The position numbers were made by a program, and so were the translations under genes. Shown one piece after another: positions 39,957 through 54,512 of a stretch of 64,000 nucleotides of DNA. Numbering within the stretch: the first letter of the stretch is position 1; the number at the start of each line of letters is the position of its first letter. Origin of the DNA: Ilex aquifolium (Eukaryota > Streptophyta > Magnoliopsida > Aquifoliales > Aquifoliaceae); assembly GCA_951799425.1 (NCBI GenBank), contig OX637402.1, forward strand, positions 31,526,492 to 31,590,491. The letters are read 5' to 3'. The notes under the pieces are model-generated. The model had not been told where the DNA came from. It searched no databases and worked only from the letters and a program-made list of their open reading frames with translations.

Positions 39957-40270
39957 AAAGCAGTTGATTTTGCATTGGAAATGAGGTGTTCTAATATTAT
40001 TGTAGAAGGTGATTTAAAGAATATCATTGAAGCTATTGCCTTTTATTGACTTAATTCAGGAGTATGCTTAAGGGTTTCTGTAGGATTTCGTTCTCATGGA
40101 TCCGTCTTTTCAAATATGAAGCAGCTCATATCTTGGTCAGATTTGCATTTAATTTTAAAGATCCTATAATTTGAAGGGACAATGCTCATGCTTTTTTGGT
40201 TTCTTCTCTAAATTTTGTAACTCTATGTGAATAAATGGAAGTTTCTATCGTTTCTTATATATATAAAAAA
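39957..40270 (+). mobile_element. LINE-like 3' fragment (RNase H-type) downstream of gene D
   Basis: It reads ASKAVDFALEMRCSNIIVEGDLKNII before stops appear, then LINE-like tail sequence and a TATATATATAAAAAACA end. It interrupts the SCPL 3' flank: the word AAGCTT occurs at both edges, and the flanking host sequence is continuous in the other copies. It is severely truncated at its 5' side. Confidence 0.6.
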
Positions 40271-40430
40271 CAATAGAAGCTTGAAGGTAATTGATAAGAA
40301 AGATAATTTTAATTTGATAATACAATTACAACCTTTTTATTAAGTATGTAGAAAAGGAAATTATTAAGCATCATTATTGGTGTGATTGTAACTGTCATCC
40401 CCTTGGTCCTTAAGCTCCGATGCTTCTGCT

Positions 40431-43023
<2,593 letters not shown>

Positions 43024-43030
43024 TCACTCC

Positions 43031-43038
43031 TTTTTATA
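43031..43038 (-). promoter_or_regulatory. Probable TATA box of gene D
   Basis: TATAAAAA on the minus strand, 38 bases upstream of the ATG at 42993, within a stretch conserved upstream of gene C and of the exon-1 relic at 47912. Confidence 0.5.
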
Positions 43039-44100
43039 AGCTCAACCTTGAAGTTTGAGTGACGGATTGATCAATGTAAAGTTGTTGTTTGTTTTGTCAG
43101 AATGGCGCCATATATAGTGTTGTTAGTATCAATTTGATTGCTTCTTATTTGACATTTATTGCAGCTAAGGCTAGGTAGATTTTTCTGAGAAATTTGAGCT
43201 GCAAGTAAATATTAATATCAATTTTGTAAAAATGACAAAACTAAAGAAGACATCATGTATAAAACTATAGAAACAAAAGCCCACTTGTTAAATGCAAGGA
43301 ATTAATATATGTAAATGATAAACATGATAAAATTTGGAATCTTTTGTTTTCTGTGATGCTTCCAACACAAAAATTTGTGGACACTAGATTAGACTACGAT
43401 GAAGTAGTTGTATGTATTAGTGGACTAACTAAGAATTGAATTAGAAAGTAGGTGTTATGCAGCCATCAAACGTTCAAATTGCAGCCCCATTTTGGATGTT
43501 TTCTTGTTTGTTTTTCTGTTTTCCCTTCTACATCAATATGCACTTGTCTTTTTTCGTGGGCATCCCTTGAATTTTTAGAAGTTGGTCTTAGCAATAAGGG
43601 GGAGTCATTGTTCCAAAGTCGGAGTTATCTAGATCAGCTTGTTAATTAACAAATAGTTCATGTCGAATTAGTCGTAGTTTCTTATCTGAAGTCTTGATTT
43701 CTGTTCATCATCATTGAGGCACAAATGTAATGATCACAGGCGTCATGCTTCTTGATTTTGAGATAGTGTCTTCTGTGGTATTGAACTCTTAGATGGTTGT
43801 GGTAACTGTGTATTCCGGTTGGCAAGCAACATAATTTGCAACATCTAGAAATTTAAAACCCGATTTCTTTCATAAATTCTCCTATCCAAATGGTGAAGAA
43901 GTTTCCATATTTATGTCTTCTAGGTAGTCACTGTCCTAAAAACCAGTCTAGGTTATGCCCATATGTTAGTGATTGTCAAATTACCATATTCTGATGAAGT
44001 TGCAGTTTATGTTGAGTCTTTCTCCTTGGGGTGCAGTTCATAGGGTTCAGTATAACTATAAAGGGCAGTCCAATACGGTTATACGAAGCTCCCACTATTG
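43039..44100. repeat. SCPL upstream repeat (gene D copy)
   Basis: Homologous to 35360-35530 plus 37315-37640 (gene C) and to 47945-49300 (relic). Shared words include GAGCTGCAAGTAAATATTAATATC, ATGTATTAGTGGAC, CTTCTACATCAATATGCACTTGT and, near 44060, CAGTCCAATACG. It shows that the duplicated unit included at least 1 kb of upstream DNA. Confidence 0.8.
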
Positions 44101-45679
44101 CAAGATCTTGAAAAGATTAGACACGTAATTTTTACTTTTACCCCAATTGCAAAGAGACTATTTTCAATTTCACATGCTTCAGAATGTAGAATGAATGTTA
44201 TGGTAATTGTAACATATATTGCTCTTTTGAAACAGGCTGTTTATGAGTCAGCACCCTAACTAGTCTTTGTAACCGAGGAAAGTGCACCACATCGATCCTA
44301 CAGAAAGACGGACTACACTAGAATGTTACAAAGGTTTTGTGGCTAAATCTCAAAGTGCTGGCCGTTCTGAGGTTACAAGAATCATCTTGAGTTGTTGTTC
44401 GTTTGTTCCGAATGAGATAATATTTTTTATTTTAAAATTCGTGCAACAGCATCATCACCTTGTTTTAGTAAAATTGAAATGCAACTGTTATTCAATAAAC
44501 ATGTATTATCTTTAAAAGAAAACAAATGTACTTGGTGCACATGACTCTCGCTATAGAAAGTTTGGAAGAGATAAGTGGTATACATTTTTACTTTCACCAG
44601 GGAGTGATTAATTCTTGTATACTCGAAGTTGTGATGTATCCGTAACTTTGTTGATATTATGTTATTGTTATAGTTTGCATAGTAAGCTTGTTGTTGAAGC
44701 TCGTTCCCAGACTAAAACCCACAAAGTATCTGGTACTTTGTTGATGTCCTTCTTATTGTGAATGGTAGCAAAATGTGGAAGAGGACAGAAATTGACACCA
44801 TACAACGACATCATCAATGAATCGGGTATGAGATGAATAAATTGACACCATACAACGACAAGACCCATTGGTAGCCCAACTTCTCCTACAAACATAGGGA
44901 TACTTCCCTTTATATTCTCACCTTCGACATTGGAACCCATTATTGCCTTAGGATTTTATTGTTCGTGAAGCCAAAGTATGGAGAACAGTGAGATGAGATT
45001 GAACAATTGATTACATTCTATTTTATAGTGGTGGTAATATTTGATCAACCATTTTATTGTATCTCTATTATATCATGTGTGGATCTATTGTTCTAATATC
45101 ATATTTAGACGAGAGATTAGTGTATGAAATTATGTTCAAAAATGAAAAATCACCCAGCATCAATCTGCAACTCTCTAGATTATAGGGATATTTTTTATTA
45201 TTCTTAATATTAATACCAATCATGTCTCATTCAATACTATATCTAAGTTATACCAAATATCGAACGTTGCCTTATAACTTGAACCAGACATGCCCCATGA
45301 AAGTGCGTGAAATTTATTGAGCAACAATTCGATCCAAATGGATAAGTATATTAGGTGAGGACAAAAGTAAGAGGTCACGGTGGTCCAATCCCGGTTTATT
45401 TTCCTTTACAAATCATTTCATTTCCTTTTCTTCCCCGGACCACAGCATGGTCATCCACCCTATCCCATTTTGCCACTTGATCCCTCTACTATCTGAATTG
45501 ACTTCACACTACCTTAAACGTAATTATTTGTTATTTTTTAGACAGAAAAATGCTAACGTGTCAAAGGAAAGCAAATGATTTACATTTTTGGTTATGTTAT
45601 TTTTTGTGAGTTTTGATGTTTGTTGTATTGTGTTTCAATTTTCAATTATATTTTGGCTTAATTTGGTTGAATTGTATAT
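44101..45679. other. Intergenic, no gene seen
   Basis: Open frames at 44282-44515 and 44668-44940 carry no recognisable domain. A word CAAATTGACACCATACAACGAC-like repeat occurs twice near 44785 and 44845. Otherwise unremarkable AT-rich DNA. Confidence 0.4.
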
Positions 45680-45926
45680 TGTTGAAGTATAAATATTTAA
45701 GTTGCACAATCTCTAACAATTTAAACTTTTAGAATAAATGATTGTTTCACATAGTATCAGAGTAGAAAATTCTGTGTTTGAATTTTACCGACACCCTAAT
45801 TATTAAAAAGATTTCACGCGCTAGGGTCAAAATCTAGCATGAACGTAAGGGGCATGTTGGAGTATAAGTATTTAAATTGTCCCATTTTCAATATATTAAT
45901 CTTTTAAAATAGATGCTTGTTTAACA
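45680..45926 (+). mobile_element. TRIM, second copy
   Basis: Plus-strand unit: LTR from TGTTGAAGTATAAATATTT to about 45752 (TTTCACA), primer-site-like ATAGTATCAGAG, a non-coding middle with AAAAAGATTTCACGCGC, an AAGGGGCA tract, and a second LTR from TGTTGGAGTATAAGTATTT to TTTAACA. It is the same family as 4623-4838. Old and diverged. Confidence 0.65.
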
Positions 45927-46079
45927 TATTTAGTGGGGTTTCCATTTTTGTGATTGATTCCAACTCTGTTCTTGCAAGTTTGAATTGTGTCCATTAATGA
46001 GCTTTTGATCATATCCAGCCCCCCACCCAAATATTATTCTCAAACTTAGTCAGTTTTAAACTTATTTCTCAAACCTAGT

Positions 46080-46290
46080 ATTTTTCTTAAAATGTCATTT
46101 TAAATGACACTTTCATGGGTAAAAATCTCATTCAAAATAATGTTTTTAAACTAGATAAAATTTTTAAAATATTATTGTAAATGACGTCTTTAAAATCGTC
46201 ATTTTAAATGACATTTTATTAGCAATAAAATGTCATTTAAAATAACGTATTTAACGTCATCATTTCAAATGATGCTTTACGCGAATAAAA
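46080..46290. repeat. Short imperfect repeats of an ATTTAAAATGAC word
   Basis: TCATTTTAAATGACA and its near-inverse recur about eight times in 200 bases, so the stretch is rich in small palindromes. A (CT)n run follows at 46490-46514. Confidence 0.6.
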
Positions 46291-46933
46291 TCAGAAACCC
46301 CTCTCCCAAATCACAAAATCCCTAAGTCTCCCAATTCATCCAAATCACTCAAATCTCTCAGTTACCCTCTCCACTCCTCCGATGAAGACCATTCCAGCGA
46401 AGGATTTCGCAAATCTCACCAGCACACCTCAAGTCTATGACTTCCGACGAGTTCTGACCACAACTCCGGCGGCCCACTGAAGGTATTTTGCTCTCTCTCT
46501 CTCTCTCTCTCTCTATTATCTGACAGACATGTGTATGCCTCTGCAACCTCCTGCTATTTTGATTCTAGTGTTTATAGCTTATAGAATCAAATTAGTTTAT
46601 AGCTTTAAGAAATCGGCGACCCACAGAAGCTATAAGAAATTCATTTATACGTTACAAAAACATCTACCGCCATGTTTTTTAGAATCTGAAAGCTTTTCTA
46701 AGAACTAGGTCTAGATAAACAAATAAGATAACTAAATACCACATGCTACTAATTAGTATTAGCATGGTTTAAGTGATGACTGAACCCCTCTCCTATGGCA
46801 CATTTGCTTTCACTGTCTATATTGTGATGACTTATCAGCTCCCCTTTCACTGACAGTGTGTATTACACATGGTTGAGGTCGTGTATTTAGTTTCCAACAC
46901 TCAAGGATTATACTTTCATTTTCTAATGTTCTT

Positions 46934-47533
46934 GATACGGATAAGGTGTCGTATCCTATATGATACGGACACGAGAATACGACAAAATTAAAAAATATGG
47001 AACACGGGTACGGCAAGGATACGGCTATTAAAATAATATAATATATTTTTTAAATAATAATATAGTTGTAATATATTAAAAATAAAACATATATTATAAC
47101 AATATTAATAATAAGACCTAGCAGATATTATTTTTTTGATTAAAATTGAAATAGATCAAATTAAATATCCACTATTTTCATCAAACATCATTGCATATAT
47201 TAACATTCATAGTATATAAGTTACGTAACAAAAAATATATTAAAAAAAATAAATTTTTAATAGTTAAAAGTTGTTTTTTTAATAAAAAAAATTTTGGCCG
47301 TGTCCTGGCCATATCTTAGACGTATCATGGTCGTGTCCTAGACGTATCCTACCCGTGTCTTAGACGTATCCCGGCCGTGTTTTAGACGTATCATGACCGT
47401 GTCCGACTGAGTTCACTATTCAAGACACTTCTAGCCGTATCGGACACGTGTCCGGCCGTGTTCTGGCCGTATTCGTGTCGGACACGTGTCCAATACTGCC
47501 ACGGCACCCGTGGGAAGTATCCATGCTTCCTAG
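46934..47533. mobile_element. hAT-like MITE, relative of 6118-6641
   Basis: It shares the AT-rich core (AATAATATAATATATTTTT, then ATTAAAATTGAAATAGATCAAA) and the repeated GACGTATC/CGTGTCC subterminal motifs with the copy in gene B intron 4. It ends ATGCTTCCTAG. The left end is altered and no clean 8-bp duplication is seen. Confidence 0.7.
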
Positions 47534-47639
47534 GGTCTTGGATATGTTCATAGAGGAATCAATATAATTCGGTGGTTGAGAGACATTAAGATCCCTACAT
47601 GTCTAGACGATTTTACGTTTGATGCGTGTGTTATGCTTT

Positions 47640-47912
47640 CAACAATAACGTATCATATTGATCAAAGTTTAATCCATTGGGTTGTCCAGGCACACTTTCA
47701 ATCTTATTACTTTCTTTTTGTCCATCTTGGAGACCAATATACACTGGTAATTAAAGAGCCTGAAAATGTGCTGGAAAGGTATCAGATAGCTTCTCCTTTG
47801 ACAATTCCTCCGTTATGAGTTGACCTATTGAGCTGAATCTTCTCTCAGTGTAGCACTGAACAGAGGCCACAAGGCAAAGTAGAAAAAAGCAAGGGAATGC
47901 AAAATTCGCCAT
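47640..47912 (-). pseudogene. SCPL exon-1 relic
   Basis: Starts with ATG at 47912-47910 and reads [20 protein letters not shown], a signal peptide almost identical to those of genes C and D, then [14 protein letters not shown]. After about 50 codons a deletion shifts the frame; homology to LPVYIG, then PGQPNG and NFDQY continues in another frame and stops near 47640. Exons 2-8 are absent. It is a fourth duplicated 5' end. Confidence 0.88.
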
Positions 47913-47944
47913 TGTTAAGTCTTGGAAGATCAACATCAATGCTC

Positions 47945-49330
47945 ACTCCTTTTTATAACTGAACCTTGAAGTTTGAGTGACGGATTGATAAATGTGGATT
48001 TGTTGTTTGTTTTGTCAAAATGGGCCATATATAAGTGTTGTTAGTATCAATTTGATTCCTTCTCATTTGACATTTAATGCAGCTAAGGCTATGTTGAATT
48101 TTCTGAGAAATTTGAGCTGCAAGTAAATATTAATATCAATGTTGTAAAAATGACAAAACTAAAGAAGACATCTTGTATAAAACTACAGAAACACAAGCCC
48201 ACTTCTTAAATGCAAGGAATCAATATATATAAATGATATAATTTGGAATCTTTTATTTTTTGTGATCCTTCCAACAGAAAAATATGTGGACACTAGATTT
48301 TAGACTACGATGAAGTAGTTGTATGTATTAGTGGACTAACTAAGAATTGAATTACAAAGTAGGTGTTACGCAGCCATCAAACTTTCAAATTACAGCCTTA
48401 TTTTGGATGTCTTCTTGTTTGTTTTTTCTGTTTTCCCTTCTACATCAATATGCACTTGTTTTTTTGCCTTGGCATCCACTGAATTTTTAGAAGTTGGTCT
48501 TAGCAATCCCGGGGGAAATCATCGTTCCAAAGTTAGAGTTATCTTGATCAGCTTGCTAACAAACAGTTCATGTGGAAGTTGTCGTAGTAGTTTCATATCT
48601 GAAGTCTTGATTTTTGTTCATGATCATTGAGGCACAAATGTGATGATCACAACCTATTCTGACATTGGAAGCTCATTTGGTGCCGTGCTTCTTGATTTTG
48701 AGATAATGTGCCTTTAGCATATGCAAATTCTACCAAAAATTGTGGTATTGAACTCTTTATATGAGGTGGTTGTGGTAGCTTTGTATTCCCGTTGGCAAGG
48801 AACATAATGTGCAGCATCCAGGAATTTAAATCCTGATTTCTTTCATAAATTCTCCTATCCAAATGGTAGCTGTGCATTTTATTGTTCTTTGCTAAATGCT
48901 ACACAACTGCTCATTCATTGAGTTGATGAATTATGTTTATTTACATAATATTCCGACTTAAATTGGAAAATTGGGCCAATAATTTCTCAAAAACCAGTCT
49001 GGGTTATGCCCATATGTTAGTGATTGTGAATTGGAAAATACTATTCAACATAAATTTGCAATTCAAATTTGTATCCTAAATGAACGGGGACCATTAGATG
49101 AGTGGGTCCTATCAATTTTTTTAAATGAGAACCATTGATCTAATGGTCCTTATTAATTTGAAATACAAATTTAAATTATAAATTTGAATTACATAACATC
49201 TTTCGCGTGAATTTACTTTATGCTGATGACTATTTGGAGAGCAGTTCACAGGGTTCAGTATAAAAGGGCAGTCCAATACGAAGCTCCCACTGTTACAGAA
49301 TCTTCAGAAGATCACGTAGCACAGCACAGA
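47945..49330. repeat. SCPL upstream repeat (relic copy)
   Basis: Aligns with 43039-44100. The copies share TGATCATTGAGGCACAAATG near 48625 (43715 in the other) and GGGCAGTCCAATACGAAGC near 49266. No gene is present; open frames inside are not conserved between the copies. Confidence 0.75.
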
Positions 49331-50500
49331 AGATCCACAAAAAAGAAATTGAGAAACATGGGTCCACTTCTTCAATGCAAGTATGGTAATCAATATGCAC
49401 CACTGTTTTAAAACCTGGCCTGACGGATTAACCCGAAGAATCGTCTAACTGTCACCTCAATCAGGTCGAATTTTAAATTAGATCGATTATATAATTAACC
49501 CGTCAAAAAATTATTACACAGGTCAAAATCAGACACAATTAGTTAGAACCGGACCAGTTCTTATAATTCCGGACAATTCCATTTTACTTTTGGACTTACA
49601 CAATTACTTAAACTTTATTAATGGGCCATTTCATTGGACGAGCCTAACCGCTATAAGAAGAAATAGACTATCAAACCCAAGTGCCTTTTGATAAGGTGAC
49701 TGCACTGCTCTACAGCCTAATTATAACAGAGATGGTCCGAACTCTTTACCAGGGTTTCGATGTGGGATCAATGAAATTGCTTGCTCTTAGCTTTTTTAAA
49801 TTCCTTTTAGTATACCGTGTGCATAAATTTCATATCAAATAATCAAAATTAATATAAAATTGGGTCTCATTTAATTTTTATGGCTATTTTAATATTTTTA
49901 TAGTACTTATTAATTATTTTTTATTTTTTATTATATGACCGGTTAAACCAGTGATTCATTGATCCGATCACTTTGCCGAGTTGAGGTTCGGGCCGATTTT
50001 TAAAACTAGGATACGTACATTTTTTGTTTGAGTCCTATAAGGCGCATAAAACTAAAGTTTAACTGACGTACGTGATGTGTGAGTGAGTGTGTAAATTGGA
50101 TGTTTGGGTTGCAACCATGAGTCAAAAAGGTACATCGTTGGAATAATTCCCCTGTTATTTTGTTCAAAAAAAAAAGAATAATTCCCCTGTTATTAAAAAA
50201 AAATACAAAGACTAGAAACTTTTAATTTGTTTGTTATGGTTCTTTGATTGGTATGGATAATGGATTATGCCAACAGGTGAACGGCTGTTGATTCACCATT
50301 TCCTAATGAAGTTGCTTTTTGGGTCTGAGTCTTTCTCATTATGGTGCAGTTCATGGGCTTCAATACGATAAAAAAAAAAAATAGCCCAGTGCATCATTAT
50401 TCTTCCATTGCTTGCTCTGAAAAGGATAAGATGTGTTCAATTTTATCCTTACATACAGATAGTCTATTCTCGAGTATCTGATTCTTCGTGAGAAACAGTT
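49331..50500. other. Intergenic, no gene seen
   Basis: AT-rich DNA with a region of ACCGG/CCGGAC-containing, pronoun-like decayed repeats around 49420-49990 (AACCCGTC, GACCGGTTAAACC), which looks like an old hAT- or MITE-type remnant, not resolved further. Confidence 0.35.
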
Positions 50501-50890
50501 TGATCCAATGGATATTCCCAAGTGTACATATCAGCCATTGGTAAGCATGTCAATTGATCGAGTTTGCATGGGATGTTGTACGATCCGAATCTGTACATGA
50601 TTACAAAATTTCAATTTGAATCCTATTTGATTATGCGACAAATTTGATTTTATAGTTTATACCCGAACCCATTAAAAATTGGATATCTGATACAAAACTT
50701 GACCCAATCCATATAAATCAATTGAGTTGAATGTCAACAATTAAATCTAAACTTGAATTCAATTTCAGGAAATTATCACTTAATACATTATATGTTTATA
50801 TTGTTATACATTTAGTCTGGATTGGATCTTAATTGAATTATACAACACTGTTTGTTTTTTGGCTACGTCGCACCACTTTAAAATTTATTG
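50500..50890. repeat. Segmental copy A (matches 59085-60140)
   Basis: From GTACATATCAGCCATTGGTAAG to GGATTGGATCTTAATTGAAT aligns with 59097-59405, and the piece from TATACAACACTGTTTGTTTT aligns with about 60088-60135. This is a duplicated intergenic segment with about 10-15% divergence by eye. Confidence 0.75.
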
Positions 50891-52022
50891 TGTACTTAGT
50901 TCTTGTGCGCGGTGATTTTCGCACAATGAAGAAATATGAACAGATCTCTCCCTTGGTGAGCTCATGTTCGCCTCGAGAGTGGACGATCTCGCGGCAAAGG
51001 GAAGCACAAAATAGCCAAAGGGGTTGTCTGATACACAAAAAACGGGTTAGAAGGGCACTAGAGTGTTTTCCGGCGTATCCCCTCCAACGATCAAGTCAGT
51101 TCTTTGAGAGAGAGGAAGAAGAAAGCACTGTTTGTGTTCTTGAGAGGTGAATTTGCGTACTTTTGCATTATATTTTTTAGAGCTATTTATACCCCCAAAT
51201 TCTCATCATTGCTGAGGGTTTAGGCAGTAGGTAGAGCCCAGACATGGGGCAGTGCACCTCCTATTTTGCATGGGAGAGACCCTGTCATTAAACGCTGGGG
51301 CCCCCGAGCATTTAATGCTCTTTTTCAATATACAGGCATTAAATGCTCGGCTCTTGGAGCATTTAATGCTCCTTCTTCTCGGCTTCCCGAGTCGTCGTGG
51401 ATGTCCCATCAACTGAGGGTTTATTAAATGTTTGCTTCAGATGGTCGTATGTCAGCAGGGGTATTATTGTCATTTTACCCTTTATCCTGTACTTTATGCC
51501 ACGTGTCTAACTCCCCTTGATTGAGTGTCTTGTTCTCCCTGCCATTCTGACTTCATAGGGGAAGGTAAAACAATGATTCATAGTATGTCTCTGAGACTGA
51601 TGGGTCGTAACTGTTAGTGACCCCTTCAGAAGAGGAGATGACGTGTCTGCAACTGGTCCTCAGAGTCTCTTAATGTATGGAATGCATGGACCCATCAACG
51701 AGAAGGATGTGTCCTCGGTGCCAAGGACACGTGTTTGCATCAGAGAGAAGGATGTGCCCTCGGTGCCAAGGACACGTGTTTGCATCAGAGAGAATGATGT
51801 ACTCTCGATGTCGATGACACGTGTCTGAATCCCATCCTTTTTCAGAAGTGTCCCATCAATTCTAAAGCTCACATTTACATAACACTTCACACATAGTACA
51901 CCTAGCGACGTGACATTTACTAAAAATAAATCATCCCCGGCCTTAGGACTATGTATTCTCATGTGGGACTTTTTTAGATCAAGTGATGTGAGATTCTTGA
52001 GAATGGCTTTCATTACGCTGGT
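50890..52022. other. GC-richer insertion within segmental copy A
   Basis: Absent from the second copy, where the flanking words are joined near 60140-60150. It contains inverted GAGCATTTAATGCTC palindromes (51290-51385) and a 45-bp minisatellite (51700-51834). A TATTTATACC-type motif near 51184 and the general layout would fit a solo LTR, but no terminal repeat pair or duplication could be confirmed. Confidence 0.45.
51700..51834. repeat. 45-bp minisatellite, three units, with ACACGTG boxes
   Basis: Units start GAGAAGGATGTG and end TTTGCATCAGA. Units 1 and 2 are nearly identical and unit 3 is more diverged. Each carries a GACACGTGT word (E-box / G-box-like core CACGTG). Confidence 0.85.
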
Positions 52023-52081
52023 TATTACCATCCTAAGCCAACGCGTTGGAAAACTATGCATGTATATCCAAGACAAACAAT

Positions 52082-53050
52082 AGTATATAAATTATACAGA
52101 TTGCATACATTACTGATTGTCATGTTTTACCCTTTTTTAACCCTCGTATTACTGAAAAATTACATGTTAATGAATTAAAATATTATTTGTTAAATGTGAA
52201 AAAAATGAAGAAAAGATGAGTGAAAATTTAAATTTGAAGTGTAAAAAGATAGTGGGAGAAGTTATAAAAGGTAGAGAGTGTAATTAAATAAGTCAAATGA
52301 AATTATTTAATTAAAAGGAGTTCATGTACATAGTTGCATTGTGTTGCAAAATTGAGATTGGTTTCATTAGTTTTTTTTAGATAAGAGCTGCTTTAGACGA
52401 TAAATTTGATGTCTCTTTCATCTTTCAACATATTTTGAGAAAGGCAACGGTATCGAAGAATTATTTTTCATAATCTCATCAATTGTTGTAATTTAATTCG
52501 GCGAGGTTGTGAATTAATGTTGCCGCTTGAGAATTTTAAATTGACTTTTGTTGGATCGTAACTTTCAATATTATATTGAACTCGGTACCACAGGATGTTG
52601 GATTTATTTAGTGGAACCGATATGTGGACCAAAATTGACAAGATATAGACTTGGGTTATGCGATAAGGATATTTTAATTAAAATACCTAACCTACATTGC
52701 TTTGATTAGTGAGTAGTTTCTTTATGAAAATGGTGTCCTAGGTACAAGGAAATAGTTTAAGTAATGGTTAGTTTCCCTGACAATTTTTTTGATGTGAGGG
52801 AACAGTATTTTAAACAAAGGCAATTGATTACCGGTGAGGGAGATATATAAGTTACTGGAGAGAAAAACTATTTGCAACCTATAAAGAATTAAGTTTGTAA
52901 ATATATTTAGTATTCTTCTCGTAGAAATTTTCGCTGCATTTCTCTATTAATAATCATTATTATAGATCTCATGAGTCAAGGTTAATTTTCTATTCGATCC
53001 AATTTATGACCATTAGGTCTTATCATAGGAGATCTCACATATTCACCTTG
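52082..53050. other. Intergenic, no gene seen
   Basis: AT-rich DNA without long frames or clear repeats, up to the SCPL 3' flank that begins near 53052. Confidence 0.4.
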
Positions 53051-53210
53051 CTGAACTTGGTTTAGTCAAGTTTATCTTTTTCCATTTTTGTTGTTTTTTT
53101 TTTTATTATTTGTTGTTACCAAAATCATGGGTAATGCAATTTATTGTAAGTACTGCCAAGATTAGACTCAACGTGCTTTCCATTTCCTTCTACCAAATAT
53201 GTTGTTATAA

Positions 53211-53912
53211 TGTTGGAAAAGTGGATCCAAATAAAGTGAACGGCAGGGTGAGGCGCGGACTAGGTCGCTCTCTTAAGACGATTCGCGCCCCTTTATGAAA
53301 GAATCACAGCACAGAAGGTATAGACGCGTCGTCCCCAGGATACAACAACCCAGCCTATTGACTGTTGCTTCACTCAAATCTGCACAATCGAATGAAGCAG
53401 AAGCTTCACACACACCTTTGAATATTGCCCAGAAACTTATCTAAGAAAATATAGCTGATATATGAGATATCTGTATACTGAATATATGTACATATATATA
53501 CTGATAATATATGTGTTTAATAGGCCGTAATTACTTCTATATTTAATTGGATAATAAATTAAAATATGACTGTTGGAATACTAGCCGTTGGAGGCTTTTG
53601 GTATTCAGCAACTGAAATTTTAATATTGAAGTAATAACAGAAAATAATATTAAAAAGTGGGTTTAATACCAGTTAATATTTACCCGGGTCGTGGACTAGG
53701 TACAACCATGTGTTTCGTAGATTTTAGAAATCCGTAACTCCTCCGCTAGTCCCCCCCCCCCTGCGCACATGAGAGTCCCAAGACCTCTCTTTGATTCAAA
53801 GGCTAGATAACACTAGTCTATATATATACTCAAGTATCTTTGGTCTTTTAGTCGATGTGGGATTGAGTTCCCACACAAGACAAAACACTCTTTTAGTTAA
53901 AATATTCTAACA
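53211..53912 (-). repeat. Copia 3' LTR
   Basis: 702 bp with TG/CA ends in minus-strand sense. About the first 200 bases (53700-53912) recur as partial copies at 57840-58020, 58000-58222 and 58236-58442. Confidence 0.88.
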
Positions 53913-54512
53913 ATCCTCCACTTATTTTAATAAAAGATACACTATATAAGTAACTGGGCAATAAATAGAATATCATGCATTGCAAAAGTGGCAATGTCTT
54001 TAAACCTTTACTTAGTGCTTCAATGTTCCCGTACTAGAGTCAAAGTGGACTTAGCCTTTAAACGATGACTACTTGAGGATACGTAGAACCATATCACACA
54101 CATGATATTCAAGGTGTCCAAAATCAAACTTCAAAAACCAGCACATTCTCGGCCTTGTGCTTTATCCCAGTTTCTTGAGTGCTCTAGAGAATTAGCCCAA
54201 ATTCTCATAGGAAGCGGCCCGTCTTCCACACTCATATAGGTGAGTCTATCAAGAATGTTCTCGTAACTAAAACATCCCACCCAAAAAGGGCTATAGAACT
54301 CATTAAGAGATATTGATCTCATCCTCCAAATTTTCGTTACGAGATCACATGTACTTTACACCATAGGGATGGACAATGAATATAATATTTCAACAATGAT
54401 ATAAATTTCATTGGTACATGTTTCACAAACCAAGTCACTCTATGATTCGTTTGTCCCATTAACCTAGTTCTTGGGATCTCCAGTCCCTAGGTTGGGTATC
54501 CTCATATGTGAC

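Noticed and set aside
51643-52076. Open frames with repeated VPRTRVCIRE / GTEGTSFSLMQTRV motifs as a repeat protein
   Set aside because: The repeats are translations, on both strands, of the 45-bp minisatellite.
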